DNA of 64,000 bases, taken from NCBI GenBank assembly GCA_016841675.1, contig JAENYQ010000001.1, forward strand, positions 1 to 64,000. The letters run 5' to 3'. The notes beneath the pieces were generated by a model. It saw nothing but the letters and a program-made list of their open reading frames with translations, searched no databases and was not told the origin of the DNA. Each line of letters starts with the position of its first letter. The first letter of the stretch is position 1. Below, piece after piece: positions 38,270 through 47,128 of this stretch. The stretch is from Desulfotomaculum sp. (lineage in GTDB: Bacteria > Bacillota > Desulfotomaculia > Desulfotomaculales > Desulfallaceae). Made by a program: the position numbers and the translations under genes.

Positions 38270-38764
38270 TTAAACCCTCCTTATCAAATCCCCCCATTTA
38301 ACCATTCGCCCCGTGTCCCTCTGCTTACGCCTGTAGTATCCGATCTTATGTTCAATAAACCACTGTTCCACATCAAACTCTTCCGCAATTTCCCAAAGGG
38401 TGCAATTTCCATTTTCCATTATCCGATTAAATTCGACATCCGGCATCAAAACACCAGTTGCCCAGTCGAGCGCTGTGCGTTCGTCCTGGGCAACAGTTAT
38501 TTTTGTCTGTCCGTTGTTATCGGTTTCCCAAAATCCTGTTGAGTGGTATCTGATGTGTCCGGGCCTTGGCGGGAAAATTATGTGACCGATTTCTTCAGCC
38601 AAGACACATTTAAGCTCCCGAGGCTTGTCCCTTAATGATGGGTCTAGCATTACAACCTTTTTGGTTGCGTCAGCTCTACCAAGGAGCCCAGGTTTTAATT
38701 TTTTAAAGATAATTCTTATATTGAGCGCCTTTGCCCACACAAACAAGGTGTCAATGCTCACCAT
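38270..38764 (-). CDS. ImmA/IrrE-family metallo-endopeptidase
   Basis: 164 residues with the zinc motif in LAEEIGHII. It overlaps the repressor gene by three bases (TAATG), the usual repressor-protease pairing in which ImmA cleaves the phage or ICE repressor on DNA damage. The first ligand position is Glu instead of His, as in many Firmicute members, so activity is plausible. Confidence 0.85.
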   Translation of the reverse strand: MVSIDTLFVWAKALNIRIIFKKLKPGLLGRADATKKVVMLDPSLRDKPRELKCVLAEEIGHIIFPPRPGHIRYHSTGFWETDNNGQTKITVAQDERTALDWATGVLMPDVEFNRIMENGNCTLWEIAEEFDVEQWFIEHKIGYYRRKQRDTGRMVKWGDLIRRV

Positions 38765-39438
38765 TAATTATCTTCGCCTTCTTCCCCTTCCTCATCAAAT
38801 ACGCCAGTTCCTGGGAACTTAGGGCCATGAGCAGCCGGTTCTGAATACATTGCTTTTGGTAAACCGTACTTTTCTCTTGCTTTCCTGACCAACTTAAACA
38901 TGATTTCATCATTAAAATCGTACTCTAAATCCAATTCCGCAAGCCTTGTTAAGGCGTCGCCCAGTGTTTTAGCTTGATATATGTAATCAATTTTTTTGTC
39001 TCCCAGACCGCGGGAGTATTTTCTTCTATTCTCTACCATTCTGGTAGCGGTATCATGATCTATTTCAATGCCTGATTCTTTGGCAATAAGTATTTCTTTT
39101 TCGATTTCATCGTATTTTTTTAGTGTTTGATTATTAGTATCTAGTTTATTTTTAGTTCCTTTCCTGACTATCTCTTCATCAGCAATAAATTCTGAGTGTT
39201 TACCATCCGGGCTACGGTAAACTTCTTTTACATGTTTCAAGGGGACTCGTCCTAACAAGTAATCAGTAGTGACATTAAAAAAATCAGCAAACTTTTGCAG
39301 TGTTTCATAGTCCGGCGATCTTAGACCCAATTCATAAAGCGACAGGGCTGATCTTGATATGTTTAGCTGTTTAGCTAATTTCTCTTGAGATAGTCCCGAT
39401 TCTTGGCGTAATTCAGTTAAATTGTTTTTAAACTTCAT
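38764..39438 (-). CDS. Phage CI-like repressor (XRE family)
   Basis: 224 residues with an N-terminal helix-turn-helix (about 5-60: SGLSQEKLAKQLNISRSALSLYE, shortened here) and a long helical C-terminal part. It faces a Cro-like gene across an operator region, the classic switch. Translationally coupled with the ImmA-like peptidase, its likely inactivator. Confidence 0.9.
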   Translation of the reverse strand: MKFKNNLTELRQESGLSQEKLAKQLNISRSALSLYELGLRSPDYETLQKFADFFNVTTDYLLGRVPLKHVKEVYRSPDGKHSEFIADEEIVRKGTKNKLDTNNQTLKKYDEIEKEILIAKESGIEIDHDTATRMVENRRKYSRGLGDKKIDYIYQAKTLGDALTRLAELDLEYDFNDEIMFKLVRKAREKYGLPKAMYSEPAAHGPKFPGTGVFDEEGEEGEDN

Positions 39439-39468
39439 AACATCGCCCCTTATTAATTACATTTTACT

Positions 39469-39564
39469 CTACAAAGCGTAGCACAACAAATATTTGCTAC
39501 AAAAAGTAGTAAAAAATATTGACAGCTTCGCATTGTAGCAATATAATATCTATATAAATGCTAC
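39469..39564. promoter_or_regulatory. Lysogeny switch: operators and rightward promoter
   Basis: Two palindromes CTAC-N5-GTAG, at 39469-39481 and 39497-39509 (28 apart), plus half-sites GTAG at 39535 and CTAC at 39561 that also form an inverted pair GTAGC/GCTAC. A strong promoter TTGACA (39519-39524), 17, TATAAT (39542-39547) drives the cro-side genes and is flanked by these sites. Confidence 0.75.
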
Positions 39565-39592
39565 ATACTGAAGCTTAAGGGTGGTGAAAGAA

Positions 39593-39820
39593 TTGAGTAA
39601 AATACTTGCTGAGCTAAGAGAAAAAAACAAGCTTACTCAAGAGGATATGGCACTAAAGCTTGGAATTTCACGAAGTTACTATGGCCATATTGAAAATGGG
39701 GTTAGGAATCCAACATATGGCCTAGCTAAGAGGATAGCAAATATTTTTAATGTCAAGGTGGAGGAAATTTTTTTTAATCCAGATGGCTTCAGATTGAAGC
39801 ATACTGGCACCGAGGCATGA
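39593..39820 (+). CDS. Cro-like XRE regulator
   Basis: About 75 residues, nearly all one helix-turn-helix domain (NKLTQEDMALKLGISRSYY). First gene of the rightward early operon. TTG at 39593 gives the common MSKILAELREK start after AAGGGTGGTG; the GTG at 39581 is the alternative. Confidence 0.85.
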   Translation: MSKILAELREKNKLTQEDMALKLGISRSYYGHIENGVRNPTYGLAKRIANIFNVKVEEIFFNPDGFRLKHTGTEA

Positions 39821-39884
39821 GGGGAGGTAAAGAAAACCGGGACCACTGGCTAATTCACTTAGGCACCGAGGCATGAGGGGAGGT
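39806..39884 (+). repeat. 56-bp-spaced direct repeat carrying a ribosome site
   Basis: A 23-base sequence beginning GGCACCGAGGCATGAGGGG and ending AGGT occurs at 39806 and 39862. The first copy covers the end of the cro-like gene, the second is the ribosome site of the next small gene. A recent local duplication. Confidence 0.85.
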
Positions 39885-39892
39885 GAGGGGGG

Positions 39893-40039
39893 ATGGAAGA
39901 AAAGCCAGCATTGGTGGAAATAAACGCAAATATAGCGGAGCTTACAGAACTGCTTAATACAGCGCAAACCCAGGTCAATGAGCTAAAGCAGACACTTGAA
40001 AAAATAGGTGAGTTTCAAATAAGGCTAATTACAGATTAG
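39893..40039 (+). CDS. Small coiled-coil phage protein
   Basis: 48 residues (MEEKPALVEIN...), mostly helical with heptad-like leucines (LTELLNTAQTQVNELKQTL). GGAGGTGAGGGGGG precedes the ATG. Function unknown; early phage gene. Confidence 0.6.
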   Translation: MEEKPALVEINANIAELTELLNTAQTQVNELKQTLEKIGEFQIRLITD

Positions 40040-40042
40040 CTA

Positions 40043-40237
40043 CTACTTAAATAGTCTTTTCAGTTGATCTTCAGCATCTTTTAGAGATTTTTTGAATTCC
40101 GACGCATTTAGGTTGATGTCCTTATTGCAACCGAGACATTTGTAAGTTGGGTTGGATTCAATCTCCCGCAAAGACAATTTAGTCTTATAACCGCATTCCG
40201 GGCAGGGAATGTCGATCTTGACACTTTTATTAAACAT
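40043..40237 (-). CDS. Small zinc-ribbon protein
   Basis: 64 residues with CPECGY and CLGCN knuckles (about 13 and 36) and a helical end. AAGGAGG precedes the ATG at 40237; the longer frame upstream is not supported. Leftward within the rightward early region. Confidence 0.6.
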   Translation of the reverse strand: MFNKSVKIDIPCPECGYKTKLSLREIESNPTYKCLGCNKDINLNASEFKKSLKDAEDQLKRLFK

Positions 40238-40302
40238 ATTTCCTCCTTGCCTTATCTGAAACTCCAATACGTGGATGTTCGACACAAGGGAGGAAAATCC
40301 TA

Positions 40303-40491
40303 TTACTTCGGCAGCGGCTTTCCTTTTGGAACGTACAGCATCAGCACGCAATACGTGTACTGAGAGCCATCGGCCACCATGCGCACATCAAGTATCCGAC
40401 TAGGCTTATGAATCCTCAGCCAGGCGTTAATTTCCATTTCAAGCTCGTTATGGTTATTCGAAGCCAACAGTTCAACCTTGTAATGCGGCAT
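40303..40491 (-). CDS. Cse60-like small protein
   Basis: 62 residues resembling the sporulation protein Cse60 family in pattern (KVELL, an ELEMEINAWL helix, ILDVRMVADG, YCVLMLY). GGAGG precedes the ATG. Cse60 is a sigma-E-controlled protein of unknown function in Bacillus; relatives also occur in phages. The match is by eye and short. Confidence 0.45.
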   Translation of the reverse strand: MPHYKVELLASNNHNELEMEINAWLRIHKPSRILDVRMVADGSQYTYCVLMLYVPKGKPLPK

Positions 40492-40529
40492 AAAAATACC
40501 TCCATTGCGGTTATGAGGGGAGGCGCACT

Positions 40530-40679
40530 ATGGCCCCTAAAATTAAGAACGTGCAACTTAAAAACCTATCACCCGAACAACAGAAAGTGGCCAATGGCAT
40601 TAAGGTGATGATCAAAATCGCAAAAAGGATACTGGAAAAACAGGAAGACGAGCACCGTGGAGGAGGTGTTAATGTGTGA
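40530..40679 (+). CDS. Small basic phage protein
   Basis: 49 residues, lysine-rich helical (QKVANGIKVMIKIAKRIL). GGGGAGG precedes the ATG. Unknown function. Confidence 0.5.
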   Translation: MAPKIKNVQLKNLSPEQQKVANGIKVMIKIAKRILEKQEDEHRGGGVNV

Positions 40680-40770
40680 CACTAGAGTATCGAGTTGTGC
40701 AACTGGAAGGCCGGGTAACCAGGCTTTAGCGGCCCAGACCCGGGGAAATAGTTGCATCATTTGCCCTTGA
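40672..40770 (+). CDS. Very small cysteine-containing ORF
   Basis: 32 codons with four cysteines after a strong GGAGGAGGTG site overlapping the previous gene. It may be real or only a leader peptide; nothing else supports it. Confidence 0.25.
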   Translation: MCDTRVSSCATGRPGNQALAAQTRGNSCIICP

Positions 40771-40831
40771 ACAACTGGCACAGTTTTTCATGACCAGTTG
40801 CTACACAATACTGAATGGTGGAGGTGATATA

Positions 40832-40963
40832 GTGACTTGCAAAATATGCGGAGAACCAAGCAACGAACGTGATATGTGCCCGGAGTGTGAGGAAAAAATC
40901 AACCGCATGACCGAGAAATTGGTCAGCAAATGGCGGCGCAATCAGCGCAAAAAAGCTGTATGA
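40832..40963 (+). CDS. Small zinc-ribbon protein
   Basis: 43 residues with two CxxC knuckles (CKICG, CPECE) and a basic end. GTG start after GGAGGTG. Probably a small nucleic-acid- or protein-binding early phage protein. Confidence 0.55.
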   Translation: MTCKICGEPSNERDMCPECEEKINRMTEKLVSKWRRNQRKKAV

Positions 40964-41097
40964 GGATGTGGGGTGGCACCCCCGGGACCGGCCAAGTCCC
41001 GGAGGCTGGGGATAAAAATTTGGGGTGGTTCAACTACATACTACCACCCAGGCATTTCCACGAGAACGACAAACCATGTCGCAAGGAGGTGAAAAAG

Positions 41098-41715
41098 TTG
41101 CCAAAAAATATGTTCAAGAAATCAAGAATGAAAGCCGGTCATACCCAGGAAAAAGCCGCCGAAATGACCGGGTACAGCATCCGAGAGATTCAGCGTTTCG
41201 AGGCCGGGACACAGTTCCCGCCGGCGGAATCGGTGCTCCTGATGGCGGAAAAATACAACTCCCCTGAGCTTATTCGCTGGTACCGTGGCGAGATGGACCC
41301 GATTGGACGCGAGTTTCAGCCGCCGGTGCTTAATAATGTTAACACCTCGTTATTTGCCCGGTTTTGCAAATACGTTGAGGAGCTAGATGAAGCATCGGAC
41401 GCCACGAAGTTAGCAGCGAAGATTATTCTCAACAAGAACAGTGCGGACCAGTGCACCGAGTGGGAAGTGGAAGAGCTGATGGAACTATTCCAGGAAGCGG
41501 TTGCCGACATTCACCAGGCATTGGATGAGCTACAACAAACATACATGGAGTTCTTCGGAGTCAGATTCCACATTGAAATAATGCGCCGGCACCGGGAAAA
41601 GATGATTAACCGCGGGTACTTGGTGGTAGAAAATAAAAAGCCCGTCGCGGCCATGGTAGCCGAAGAGCGGGCAGTGTATGGGCAAAAAAATAAAGCCGCC
41701 TCAGCGGCTAGATAA
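41098..41715 (+). CDS. XRE-type helix-turn-helix regulator (first of two paralogues)
   Basis: 205 residues. Helix-turn-helix at about 5-65 (HTQEKAAEMTGYSIREIQRFE, shortened), a shared linker LIRWYRGEMDPIGREF, then a helical domain. TTG at 41098 follows GCAAGGAGGTG. The protein at 53665 has the same layout (LIRWQQSEADPIGRRV, PPVLN). Likely an early or middle-phase regulator; the helical part may be effector or oligomer domain. Confidence 0.75.
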   Translation: MPKNMFKKSRMKAGHTQEKAAEMTGYSIREIQRFEAGTQFPPAESVLLMAEKYNSPELIRWYRGEMDPIGREFQPPVLNNVNTSLFARFCKYVEELDEASDATKLAAKIILNKNSADQCTEWEVEELMELFQEAVADIHQALDELQQTYMEFFGVRFHIEIMRRHREKMINRGYLVVENKKPVAAMVAEERAVYGQKNKAASAAR

Positions 41716-41772
41716 ATACTCAAACTGATTTTACCATGCCGGCCAGGTGTGGTCAAGAAAAGGGGATGCAAA

Positions 41773-42087
41773 ATGGAAGGCATTCTGCAGCTAAAGAAAG
41801 ATTCCGGCGGATACCGGCACTATATTCTGCTTCAAAATGGCAAGCACCATGACTTAAACTGCGGCAGCAGCCTGGAAGTGCAAATGGGCGAATGGGTTCC
41901 CGACGATGAGGGCGAAAGGATAAAGCCCAGCGGCTGGCTTCAGGGGCGCTACGAAGGGCACCTGAAGCCAACACCTGAAGTACCTGAGCCGCTGGCATAC
42001 CTCTATATTGGTCACATATATCCCGTGGGAACTCAACTGAGGTGTACGCTGTCATTGAGCGTTCGAGTCAGAAAACCGATGAAATAA
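41773..42087 (+). CDS. DUF5348-like phage protein
   Basis: 104 residues, with the GRYEGHL and AYLYIGHIYPVGTQLRC segments like DUF5348 members. AAAGGGG precedes the ATG. Function unknown. Confidence 0.55.
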   Translation: MEGILQLKKDSGGYRHYILLQNGKHHDLNCGSSLEVQMGEWVPDDEGERIKPSGWLQGRYEGHLKPTPEVPEPLAYLYIGHIYPVGTQLRCTLSLSVRVRKPMK

Positions 42088-42215
42088 TCCACTCCGGCAG
42101 CCCAGCTGGAGAGTTAGCCGGGTGAGATAAAACAAAGGTGAGGTGAAAAATCACCGCCTTGAGCAGTATTACAGTTCCGGCTGGGGGTGCCTTTTTTAAA
42201 AAAGGAGGAACTATT
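42088..42215. other. Short gap before the Gam-like gene
   Basis: 128 bases containing AAAGGAGG directed at the next gene. No terminator or gene seen. Confidence 0.3.
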
Positions 42216-42806
42216 ATGGATGCATTAGCACGTTTGGATGATTACCTTACACAGGCTATGGATATGCCTGCGGAGACCATGCAGGCCGAGGACAAGCCCA
42301 AGTTCACAATAGAGACCAAGGAGCAAGCTATTTGGGCGCTACGCAAAATTGCCGCTATCGAGAGGGCACGGAAGGAAGCCCAGGAGGCCGCACAGACGGA
42401 GATATTCCGCATTCAGGAGTGGATGACAGGCGAAGAGAAACGGGCTGACCAGGCCCGCGGGTACCTGGACTTCCTGTTGGAAGATTACCATCGTCGGCAG
42501 CTAAAAGAGAACCCGAAGCAAAAGACCATCAAACTACCGCATGGGGAGCTGCAGCTGAAGAAGCAACAACCGGAATTTTATCGAAATGAAAATGCCATCA
42601 TCAACTGGGCTCGTAAAAACCGGCCGGAGTTAGTTATTCTCCCACGCTGGATAAGGCCAGATCCAAAGCTTGACTGGGCGGGGCTGAAAAAAGCGCTGAA
42701 GGTTGTGAACGGCAAAGCTGTGGACCCAGAGAACGGGGAATTTATACCGGGATTACAAGTGGTGGAGCGGCCACCGAAGTTCAACATCAAATTATCGGGG
42801 GTGTAA
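42216..42806 (+). CDS. Host-nuclease inhibitor Gam-like protein
   Basis: 196 residues of the Mu Gam-like family: helical N-terminus (AIWALRKIAAIERARKEAQ), IQEWMTGEEKRAD, then LPHGELQLKKQQPEF and PKFNIKL. Such proteins bind double-stranded ends and shield them from host exonucleases. AAAGGAGG precedes the ATG at 42216. Followed after 3 bases by the annealing-type gene, together a recombination cassette. Confidence 0.8.
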   Translation: MDALARLDDYLTQAMDMPAETMQAEDKPKFTIETKEQAIWALRKIAAIERARKEAQEAAQTEIFRIQEWMTGEEKRADQARGYLDFLLEDYHRRQLKENPKQKTIKLPHGELQLKKQQPEFYRNENAIINWARKNRPELVILPRWIRPDPKLDWAGLKKALKVVNGKAVDPENGEFIPGLQVVERPPKFNIKLSGV

Positions 42807-42809
42807 AAC

Positions 42810-43790
42810 GTGGAACAAGGGCAACAGCAAGCCTTAAGCATTATCGATTCGATTGACAACAACATGGTGCAGCGCACTATCCAAAAGATTCATGAGTTCC
42901 AGGCTATCGTGCAAAGTACGCTTAAGGCCGGACACGATTACGGCATTATCCCGGGAACTGATAAACCGTCTTTGCTTAAACCTGGCTCAGAAAAAATCAA
43001 CATGATGATGGGTATCACATCTGAATACAGCATCATGGACAAAGTAGAGGATTATGAAAAAGGCTTCTTTGCCTATAACGTAAAGTGCATCCTCAGTAAA
43101 AATGGCTACAAAATAACTGAGGGTGTTGGCAACTGCAATTCCCGCGAAAAGAAATATGCTTCCCAGGACGCATATTCCATTACAAATACAATTCTAAAAA
43201 TGGCTAAGAAAAGGGCCTACATCGACGCCACGCTTTCCGTGGCCAGCCTTTCCGATATTTTCACACAAGATATTGACGACCCGGATTTACGTATTCAATC
43301 CGGCAACGCTACCAACCAGGCAAACCAGGGCAAGCCGGCCCATGAACAGGTGCTGACATTTGGTAAAAACAAGGGCAAGACCCTAGGCCAGGTTTTCAAA
43401 GAGGACCGCGGCTACTTTGAATGGTTGCTTGAAAACAACGATAAGATGAAGCCGTTTTGTGAGGAGATACTCAAAACGGTCTCCGAGCATAACGCAAATA
43501 ATGGCAACGGCAATGGCCAATCAGATCAGACCAGAAAAGCTGACAGTGGAAGTGTCGGCACTGACGGTGCAAGTAACGGTAGCGACTTGAACTGGACCAT
43601 GTTCTGGACTACGGCCAAGAAAAAATTCACTAACGATCAGATTCATGACGAGGCCAAGCGCTACTTCAATAAACCTAATCTAAAAAGCCTAAACGAAGCA
43701 ATCAAAACCCAGAACCAAATGGATACGTTCCTGGATTACCTGCGTTCACTTAATGACGTTCCGTTCCGGGAATCTGAAATACCGGCGTAA
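42810..43790 (+). CDS. Phage recombination-cassette protein with ExoX-like C-terminal segment
   Basis: 326 residues. The N-terminal part (GHDYGIIPGTDKPSLLKPG, KMAKKRAYIDATL) is common in Firmicute phages next to Gam or RecT-like genes; the middle (VLTFGKNKGKTLGQV, GYFEWLLEN) resembles the ExoX-like C-terminal domain. A single-strand-annealing role is an inference from position. GTG start. Confidence 0.55.
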   Translation: MEQGQQQALSIIDSIDNNMVQRTIQKIHEFQAIVQSTLKAGHDYGIIPGTDKPSLLKPGSEKINMMMGITSEYSIMDKVEDYEKGFFAYNVKCILSKNGYKITEGVGNCNSREKKYASQDAYSITNTILKMAKKRAYIDATLSVASLSDIFTQDIDDPDLRIQSGNATNQANQGKPAHEQVLTFGKNKGKTLGQVFKEDRGYFEWLLENNDKMKPFCEEILKTVSEHNANNGNGNGQSDQTRKADSGSVGTDGASNGSDLNWTMFWTTAKKKFTNDQIHDEAKRYFNKPNLKSLNEAIKTQNQMDTFLDYLRSLNDVPFRESEIPA

Positions 43791-44080
43791 TGGACAAGCA
43801 GGCACCGAGGGTTAACCCCCAGGCGGCCGCCCGGATTCGGGTCAGGGAAGCTGAGGCCCTGGCCGTCGGGTGGACATTTGAACAGCTCTGGGAAAGCCGG
43901 TTCTGGAATATCACCAATGGCCGGAACCGGCCCGGGTTGGCCGCCACAATGCGCCCTGGGGACAAGCTGGGCGAGATAACCGAAAACTACATTGAAATCA
44001 TTCTTAAGTCCGGGGTGGTGCATCGGTTTTATCACCCGGACCGAATCCAACCGTGGGAGAAAGTTTCAGCGGGTGCCTAA
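43790..44080 (+). CDS. Hypothetical phage protein
   Basis: 96 residues, overlaps the previous stop by one base (TAATG). The C-terminal half looks like a small beta-barrel (GDKLGEITENYIEIILKSG). Unrecognised. Confidence 0.6.
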   Translation: MDKQAPRVNPQAAARIRVREAEALAVGWTFEQLWESRFWNITNGRNRPGLAATMRPGDKLGEITENYIEIILKSGVVHRFYHPDRIQPWEKVSAGA

Positions 44081-44124
44081 TCCGCAGGTGCCCGCTATTT
44101 TTACAACTACGGAGGCTGGAAAAT

Positions 44125-44292
44125 ATGGGCAGAAAAAATAAACGAGTACCAACAAGCGGTGAGCGAATCAAAACCGAGCAAGAAATGCGACAGGCGAAAA
44201 AGAAACTGCGCCAGTGGCAGGTAGATATAGGACATGTTAGGCAGGTGTTCGCTGGTTTTGCCAGTGGTCGGAAATTGAAAGGTGGATTCTGA
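44125..44292 (+). CDS. Small basic phage protein
   Basis: 55 residues, very basic and helical. GGAGG precedes the ATG; its stop overlaps the helicase start. Unrecognised. Confidence 0.6.
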   Translation: MGRKNKRVPTSGERIKTEQEMRQAKKKLRQWQVDIGHVRQVFAGFASGRKLKGGF

Positions 44293-46232
44293 TGGATACT
44301 TTAAACCCCGCCCAGAGGGAGGCGGTTAACCATACAAGCGGACCTTGCTGCGTGCTGGCCGGTGCCGGCAGCGGTAAGACCCGCGTATTGACGCAACGCA
44401 TAGGTCGGCTGTTTGACGAAGAGGACGTCCCGACCCGTAACATCCTGGCGGTGACATTCACCAAGAAGGCAGCCGGCGAGATGGCCGAACGGTTGGAACC
44501 AATCATTGGGGCAAGCGCACTGGAAGATCTGAACGTGGGCACGTTCCACAGCATCTGCTATAAGATCCTGCGGTACGATTGGAAAACCCAGAGGCAGGAC
44601 CATTACGAACCTGCCGGCGATTGGTGGCAGAAGAAAACCGTCAGGGACATACTAGCTCCAAAGTCCAAACAGAACCCGGGCGGCATGAACTGGCAGTTTG
44701 ATGTGGGTACAGCCCTGGCATTCATCGGCTGGCAAAAAAACAACCTGATTACACCCGCGGACAAGCTGGACCGGGTACCGGAAGAGCTGGAAGAAAATTA
44801 TCGGGCGCTATACAAGGCTTATGAGGCCGCCAAAGAGCAGGAAAAGAAACTAGACTTTGACGATATGCTCCTTTGGTGCTGGCAGTTGCTGAAAAACAAC
44901 GCCGGCCTCAGGGCCAAGTGGTCTAATCTATTCCGGTATATCCTGGTGGACGAGTTCCAAGACACCAACCACGCTCAACATGAGATTTTGAAGCTTTGGG
45001 CGCATCCGTTCAATAACGTGTTTGTAGTCGGAGATGATTACCAGGCCATCTTTGGGTGGCGAGCTGCCCGAGTTGAATTCATAACTAAATTCGAGTCTCA
45101 GTGGCCCGGAGCGAAGGTGGTCCTGTTAGAGACCAATTACCGTTCCAGCTCTAACATCGTGAAATATAGCAATACTCTGATAAAGCATAACCGTAACCAG
45201 GTGGACAAGACTTGCCGGGCTCATCGGGAACCTATGGACGACCCCACCATGATGCATGCCGACGACGAGGACCAGGAAGCCGCCCAGGTGGTGGAGGAGA
45301 TCCAGGCCTTGGTACAGGGCGGGGAACGGAAGCACAAGGACTGCGCGGTACTTTACCGAGTCAACGCCCAAAGCAGGGCTATGGAAGATGCTCTCATCCA
45401 CGCCAGTGTACCCTATGTAATTCATGGCGCTACTGGGTTCTACCAGCGTAAAGAGGTCCGGGACATTATTGCTTACTTACGCATCCTGGAAGACCCTAAC
45501 GATGCGGAGGCTATCCGTCGGGTGCTAAACAGGCCCACCAGGTACCTGGGCAAGGTGTTCCTTAACCGGGCACAGGAGTTCGGATACCGGCACGGCTTTG
45601 CCCTTCTGGATGCCATCAGGCTGTGTCCGGAAACAACTCAGTATCGGTACCGCGGCGTGCGTGACTTTTTGTACTGCATTGAGGCTCTTATGAGTGCAAA
45701 AGAGCATCTTAACCCCGCGCAGATGGTCGTTAAGGTGCGCGAAGTAACTCAGTATGACTCGTGGCTGGCCGAAGAAGAGGGTTCCGACGAGGGTGCCGAC
45801 AACCCGCGAATTGATAACCTGAACGCCCTGGCGGGTGCCGCCGGCAGGTTTGCCGCACTGCGCGATTTCCTGTTCTATGCTGAGCAGGCCGCAACCAGGT
45901 CCACCGACGCGGAGAACGGTGCCGACAAGGTGCAGCTAATGACCTTACACCGGGCCAAGGGGTTGGAGTTCCCTGTCGTGTTCATGGCCGGCATGAACCA
46001 GGGCCTGCTGCCGCATCACCGGTCCGTACTGTATCGGGATGGGGTAGTGGTGCCCGAATCGGTGGAGGAGGAGCGCCGGCTATGTTATGTGGGCATGACC
46101 CGGGCGGAAGAACGACTTTATATGAGTGCCACTGAGACGTACCAGGGCAAGCATGTGGAGCCAAGCATGTTCCTAGGCGAGATATGGCAGCGAGACACCG
46201 GTGTCCCCATGGCCGAGGCCTGCAATTTTTAG
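44292..46232 (+). CDS. UvrD/PcrA-like superfamily 1 helicase
   Basis: 646 residues with Walker A AGAGSGKTRVL near residue 22, Walker B YILVDEFQDTN, VGDDYQAIFGWR, and motifs V/VI in VQLMTLHRAKGLEF and RRLCYVGMTRAEERLY. Translocates 3'-5' on DNA. It is shorter than host PcrA (about 720) and lacks its C-terminal tail. Coupled to the preceding small gene; phage replication or recombination helicase. Confidence 0.9.
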   Translation: MDTLNPAQREAVNHTSGPCCVLAGAGSGKTRVLTQRIGRLFDEEDVPTRNILAVTFTKKAAGEMAERLEPIIGASALEDLNVGTFHSICYKILRYDWKTQRQDHYEPAGDWWQKKTVRDILAPKSKQNPGGMNWQFDVGTALAFIGWQKNNLITPADKLDRVPEELEENYRALYKAYEAAKEQEKKLDFDDMLLWCWQLLKNNAGLRAKWSNLFRYILVDEFQDTNHAQHEILKLWAHPFNNVFVVGDDYQAIFGWRAARVEFITKFESQWPGAKVVLLETNYRSSSNIVKYSNTLIKHNRNQVDKTCRAHREPMDDPTMMHADDEDQEAAQVVEEIQALVQGGERKHKDCAVLYRVNAQSRAMEDALIHASVPYVIHGATGFYQRKEVRDIIAYLRILEDPNDAEAIRRVLNRPTRYLGKVFLNRAQEFGYRHGFALLDAIRLCPETTQYRYRGVRDFLYCIEALMSAKEHLNPAQMVVKVREVTQYDSWLAEEEGSDEGADNPRIDNLNALAGAAGRFAALRDFLFYAEQAATRSTDAENGADKVQLMTLHRAKGLEFPVVFMAGMNQGLLPHHRSVLYRDGVVVPESVEEERRLCYVGMTRAEERLYMSATETYQGKHVEPSMFLGEIWQRDTGVPMAEACNF

Positions 46233-46244
46233 GGGGTATTCCAG

Positions 46245-46727
46245 ATGAAAGTGATTAGCCTTTTGCAACCCTGGGCCATACTGGTGGCCCTTGATTTAAA
46301 GGGAATAGAGACACGTTCCAGGGCTTCGAACCATCGCGGCCCGCTGGCCATCCATGCAAGCAAAGGTTTTCCTGTGTGGGCTAGGGAGCTCTGCGCACTG
46401 GAACCTTTTAAGACGGCACTATTTGGCGAGAATGGCCGGTTTATTTCTTACCATGACTTGCCTTTGGGTGCAGTTCTTGCCACATGTCAGATGATGGAAT
46501 GCTGCCTAATTAAAGAGGATGGGCTTTACAAGCTTTTCCCGGGCCAACCGCACCGAAAGCCTGAATATTACGGGCCTCTGCCCGGGGAGCCTGAGCGCAG
46601 TTTTGGAGACTATACACCGGGGCGGTATGCCTATATTTGGGATGAACCGAAGCTGCTTCCGAAACCGGTACCTGCAAAAGGTATGTTAGGCCTGTGGGAA
46701 TGGACGCCGCCTGAGGGGGTGCTGTAA
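46245..46727 (+). CDS. ASCH-domain protein
   Basis: 160 residues of the ASCH/PUA-like fold (ISLLQPWAILVALDLKGIETR, RGPLAIHASKG, and a late LPLGAVLATCQ). Binds RNA or modified nucleosides in the family. AGGGGG precedes the ATG. Confidence 0.75.
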   Translation: MKVISLLQPWAILVALDLKGIETRSRASNHRGPLAIHASKGFPVWARELCALEPFKTALFGENGRFISYHDLPLGAVLATCQMMECCLIKEDGLYKLFPGQPHRKPEYYGPLPGEPERSFGDYTPGRYAYIWDEPKLLPKPVPAKGMLGLWEWTPPEGVL

Positions 46728-47128
46728 TGCGTGACCTGAGCAAGGACATGGAAATATGCAAAGCGGCAACGCCGGGACCTATGGTAGTGGTAGCGGAGGT
46801 TAGACCAAGTGGCCCCATGGCTGTGCCCAGCGTGCAATTTTATGCTGTGGAGAGCAAGTCGGTTATAGAGCGGTATGGCAGCTTGGCCGGGAAGAACAAA
46901 ATAGTGGTCGACTTAATCACCGACCACGCTGATGCTATATTCTTTGCCGAAGCCCACGAAGGCTGGCCAGAAACAATACGCCGGTGCCTTGCGGCAGATG
47001 CCGAGGTACAACGCCTTCGGGGTATCATTGAGCACTCCTGGCAGGATTTAACCCTTGCCGGTACTGATTCAGCTTATTTAGAAGAAGCCCGGGAGCGCCT
47101 TGGCGCAGAGGTTAGGGGTGGGACCTGA
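46727..47128 (+). CDS. Hypothetical phage protein
   Basis: 133 residues; DHADAIFFAEAHEGWPE followed by a helical end. Overlaps both neighbours by one base. The pattern is seen in phage proteins of unknown function. Confidence 0.55.
   Translation: MRDLSKDMEICKAATPGPMVVVAEVRPSGPMAVPSVQFYAVESKSVIERYGSLAGKNKIVVDLITDHADAIFFAEAHEGWPETIRRCLAADAEVQRLRGIIEHSWQDLTLAGTDSAYLEEARERLGAEVRGGT

Noticed and set aside
40964..41097. N-terminal extension of the regulator at 41098 back to 40930
   Set aside because: The added 56 residues are proline/glycine-rich without homology, and AAGGAGGTG sits right before the TTG at 41098.
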